A stretch of 64,000 nucleotides of DNA from Deferribacteres bacterium (lineage in GTDB: Bacteria; Zhuqueibacterota; Zhuqueibacteria; Zhuqueibacterales; Geothermadaptataceae). The translations under genes and the position numbers were made by a program. The notes under the pieces were generated by a model. The model saw nothing but the letters and a program-made list of their open reading frames with translations, was not told the DNA's origin and searched no databases. The number at the start of each line of letters is the position of its first letter. Positions within the stretch are counted from its first letter, which is position 1. The stretch spans positions 868,001 through 932,000 of the forward strand of contig JACKDE010000003.1 of assembly GCA_020633675.1 (NCBI GenBank), written 5' to 3'. This document shows positions 61,541 to 64,000 of the stretch, one piece after another.

Positions 61541-63094
61541 ATGAAAGAAGAGCTTCTACAATACCTGCGTGAGCATCAAAAGCTGGCCGCACAAAACTGG
61601 CTTGCTGAATTGCGCGCTGATAGTTTGGTGCGTGCTGCTCTGCCACATGGTGCGCTTAAGCCGCTCGTTGATGAAATCTTTAGCAGATTGCTCGAGTTGA
61701 TTGGAACAAAAAACCAGCACAATTCGGAGTTTCCAGGCTTTGCATACATCAAAGATCACCATATCAACGGTATCGATACCTTGCGCGGACTGCAAACTGT
61801 GCTCCTGAAAGGCAAACGCATTTTTTTCGATTTCATGGCACATGATGTTGCGGACCGGCAGCAATTCATCGTTTTTTTTCAACTGACCGATGACGTTTTC
61901 CATCGTCTCCACATCGACATCACGACATTCTACTCGCAAAAAAGTGTCTCGTCGACCAACAACAATCATGTTATAGGTGATGATTCGATTGATATTCATC
62001 CATCGCGGCTCAACTTGTTCTACAACGCTTTCCAGAACAGCACCGACGGCATCATCATCACCGATGTGCACGGCAGAATTATCGAGGTCAACAGAGCTTT
62101 CATCCAGATATTCGGATACAGTTATGAAGAAGTGATCGGCCAAACAACCGCACTCTTGCGCTCCGGCTCGACGACAAATGAATTTTATGCCGGCATGTGG
62201 GAGACGATAAAGAAAGTGGGCAGTTGGAAAGGTGAGATTGTCAACCGCAAAAAAAATGGCGAAGAAGTGCCGGTACTTTTGTCAATTACACCAATTTACG
62301 AGAATAAAAAAATCGTCGGCTACATGGGCGTCGAAATCGATACGCGCAAACAAAAGGAAATGGAAGAACGTCTGTTGCAGAGTGAGCGTTTCGTGGTGAT
62401 AGGGCAAATGGCCTCAAAAGTGGCGCATGAAATCCGCAATCCGTTGTCATCGATATCGCTGAATGCGGAGCTGCTGGAGGATGAAATCGACTCCGCTGAT
62501 GAGAATGTTTGTCGCGATGCCAAGCCATTGCTGCAGTCGATCATGAGCGAAGTAGATCGTCTGGCGGTGCTGACGGAGGAATATTTACAATTTTCGCGTC
62601 TGCCTCATATGGCTCCCGAAGACGGTGACATCAACAAAGTCATCAGCGAAGTGTTGGATTTTTTCGAAGCGGAAGCGAACTCCATCGGTATTCAAATTGT
62701 GACAACTGTCGAAAAGGCTTTGCCGCAATTTCCCTTTGATCCGCAGCAGATTCGCAGGCTGATTTTAAATCTCCTGCGCAATGCCGCAGAAGCCATGCCG
62801 GGTGGTGGCGCCATTCACATCCGCCTGCGGCAGGTTAATGAGCAAGTGCAGCTCTCGGTTACCGACTCCGGGCACGGCATTTCCGAGCAACAGCTCAACA
62901 AAATTTTCGAACCATTTTACACGACAAAGGATATGGGGACCGGACTCGGGCTGGCGCTGTGCTCACAAATTGTGCAGGAACACGGTGGCCGCATTTGGGC
63001 AGAAAGCCGCGAAAAAGCGGGCGCAACCTTTTATGTCGATTTTCCGATTAAATCGGAATCCACAATCAAAAAAAATGAAAGCGAACAGGTTTAA
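61541..63094 (+). CDS. PAS-domain sensor histidine kinase
   Basis: 517 residues from the ATG at 61541 (an in-frame TTG lies 6 nt earlier). N-terminal helical/regulatory region about 1-155 (globin-like or helical sensor, no membrane segment). PAS domain about 160-275: STDGIIITDVHGRIIEVNRA, FGYSYEEVIGQ, GEIVNRKKNGEEVPVLLSI. HisKA with phosphoacceptor His in VAHEIRNPLSSISLNAELL. ATPase: N-box LILNLLRNAAEAMPGGG, G1 VTDSGHGIS and G2 GTGLGLALC. Soluble, so it probably senses a cytoplasmic cue. Two bases separate it from the response regulator: a standard NtrB/NtrC-like pair. Confidence 0.93.
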   Translation: MKEELLQYLREHQKLAAQNWLAELRADSLVRAALPHGALKPLVDEIFSRLLELIGTKNQHNSEFPGFAYIKDHHINGIDTLRGLQTVLLKGKRIFFDFMAHDVADRQQFIVFFQLTDDVFHRLHIDITTFYSQKSVSSTNNNHVIGDDSIDIHPSRLNLFYNAFQNSTDGIIITDVHGRIIEVNRAFIQIFGYSYEEVIGQTTALLRSGSTTNEFYAGMWETIKKVGSWKGEIVNRKKNGEEVPVLLSITPIYENKKIVGYMGVEIDTRKQKEMEERLLQSERFVVIGQMASKVAHEIRNPLSSISLNAELLEDEIDSADENVCRDAKPLLQSIMSEVDRLAVLTEEYLQFSRLPHMAPEDGDINKVISEVLDFFEAEANSIGIQIVTTVEKALPQFPFDPQQIRRLILNLLRNAAEAMPGGGAIHIRLRQVNEQVQLSVTDSGHGISEQQLNKIFEPFYTTKDMGTGLGLALCSQIVQEHGGRIWAESREKAGATFYVDFPIKSESTIKKNESEQV

Positions 63095-63096
63095 AT

Positions 63097-64000
63097 ATGA
63101 GTATTGACAATCAAAACCACGTCATTTTGATCGTGGATGACGAATCGAGCGTTCGTGAGTCGCTGGCCAAGGTATTGCAAAAAGAGAACTTCCAAACGAT
63201 GGTTGCAGAAAATGGCCATGAAGCGGAATCACTGATCACCACTGAAAACGTTTCGCTGGTGTTGTCGGATTTCAGAATGCCGGAAATGAGCGGCCTGGAA
63301 TTGCTGCAACGCATAAAAAAAAGCAACCCGGAAATTGAAGTCGTACTAATCACCGGGCACGGTACCATCGAGCGTGCTGTCGAAGCGATGCGTGAAGGTG
63401 CGTACGATTTTGTCACCAAGCCATTCAAGCGTGCCGATATTCTGCGCATTGTTGTCAAGGCCCTTGAAAAACGCGAATTGACACAGGAAAACAAGTTTCT
63501 GCGGCAGCAGCTTGCCGATGTTGGAAAATTCGACACCAAATTCATCGGCGAAAGCCAGCAGGTCAAAAAAATGCTGGAATTGATCAAGCGGGTTGCACCG
63601 TTGCCATCGACGGTTTTGATCACCGGAGAGAGCGGCACTGGCAAGGAAATCATCGCTCGCACCATTCACACCAACAGTCCGCGTCACAACAAGCGCTTCG
63701 TAGCGGTGAACTGCGGTGCTATCTCCGAGAACCTAATTGAAAGTGAGTTGTTCGGGCACGTCAAAGGCTCGTTCACTGGCGCCATCCGCGACAAAGAAGG
63801 CCTTTTCAAAACCGCTTCCACCGGCACGCTTTTTCTCGATGAAATCAGCACCATTCCGATGAGTTTGCAGGTCAAACTGCTGCGCGCGCTGGAAGAACAT
63901 GAAATCCTGCCGGTCGGCGCCACGCGCCCGATTCCCGTCGAGCCACGCATTATCGCCGCCAGCAACCGCGACTTGCTCAAGGAAGTCGAAGAAGGTCGTT
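63097..64000 (+). CDS. Sigma-54-dependent response regulator, NtrC family (3' end beyond window)
   Basis: Open to the right edge, 301 residues visible. Receiver: VILIVDDESSVRESL (acidic pocket), phosphoacceptor Asp in LVLSDFRMPEMSG, Thr in VVLITGHGT and Lys in DFVTKPF. AAA+ domain: FIGESQQVKKMLELI, Walker A GESGTGKEIIA, the sigma-54 contact loop ELFGHVKGSFTGA (GSFTGA, a common variant of GAFTGA), Walker B GTLFLDEIS. The DNA-binding domain lies past the edge. It activates sigma-54 promoters when phosphorylated by the kinase just upstream. Confidence 0.93.
   Translation, partial: MSIDNQNHVILIVDDESSVRESLAKVLQKENFQTMVAENGHEAESLITTENVSLVLSDFRMPEMSGLELLQRIKKSNPEIEVVLITGHGTIERAVEAMREGAYDFVTKPFKRADILRIVVKALEKRELTQENKFLRQQLADVGKFDTKFIGESQQVKKMLELIKRVAPLPSTVLITGESGTGKEIIARTIHTNSPRHNKRFVAVNCGAISENLIESELFGHVKGSFTGAIRDKEGLFKTASTGTLFLDEISTIPMSLQVKLLRALEEHEILPVGATRPIPVEPRIIAASNRDLLKEVEEGR

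Overview
The window reads as chromosomal DNA of a Gram-negative bacterium of the FCB superphylum. The pointers are a PorV/PorQ-type outer-membrane protein at the left edge, FlgD-like or type IX (Por) C-terminal sorting domains on two large secreted proteins (674-3619 and 43608-45737), many lipoproteins, an LptF/LptG pair, and haem-rich cytochromes. Genes usually have good Shine-Dalgarno sequences and often start with GTG or TTG. That argues against a typical Bacteroidota genome and fits lineages such as Calditrichota, KSB1 or Ignavibacteria; this placement is an inference. Genes are roughly half G+C, apart from one clearly AT-rich gene at 45916-47559. No rRNA, tRNA or CRISPR array was recognised.

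Layout. 1-3619 (minus): PorV-like protein and a large NHL-repeat surface protein. 4250-11103 (plus): HAD hydrolase, secreted M1 peptidase, LytTR regulator with a degenerate receiver, FtsX/MacB-type permease. 11273-16596 (plus): envelope and regulatory genes (DUF4440 lipoprotein, PD40 propeller lipoprotein, TPR protein, ECF sigma factor with extra cysteines, dihaem cytochrome with TPR, membrane-anchored protein). 16636-23697 (minus): FAD-linked oxidase with DinB; a lipoprotein PHP hydrolase, creatininase and five-haem cytochrome operon; an M42 peptidase with a strong terminator. 23950-28771: RsgA, an FAD oxidoreductase, a DUF4097 repeat protein and a WaaE-like glycosyltransferase. 29083-34996 (minus): serine hydrolase, anti-sigma candidate, ECF sigma factor and a second FtsX permease. 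35215-45737: RidA lipoprotein, FAD monooxygenase, ankyrin protein, LptG, LptF, SRPBCC, Yip1, a TIGR03067-like lipoprotein and a PhoD-like phosphatase. 45916-47559: a GmrSD-like DUF262/DUF1524 nuclease, apparently acquired. 47983-54739 (minus): ThrRS without TGS domain behind an attenuator-like hairpin, sulfatase, sulfurtransferase, a frameshifted four-helix-bundle gene and an amidohydrolase. 54890-61259 (minus): DapB-like dehydrogenase, a four-gene operon of unknown function, thiolase and an NnrS-like membrane protein. 61541-64000 (plus): PAS sensor kinase with an NtrC-type sigma-54 activator cut by the window edge.

The least ordinary content lies between the genes. There are at least six miniature inverted-repeat elements in three related size classes. 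One 123-bp element has inserted into another and left a clean 3-bp duplication (GGA). A separate palindrome block at 37272-37659 lies between two perfect 20-bp direct repeats. The best candidate for an undescribed system is the compact four-gene operon at 56044-58152, whose first two products appear to share an N-terminal helix pattern; nothing in it allows a function to be named.
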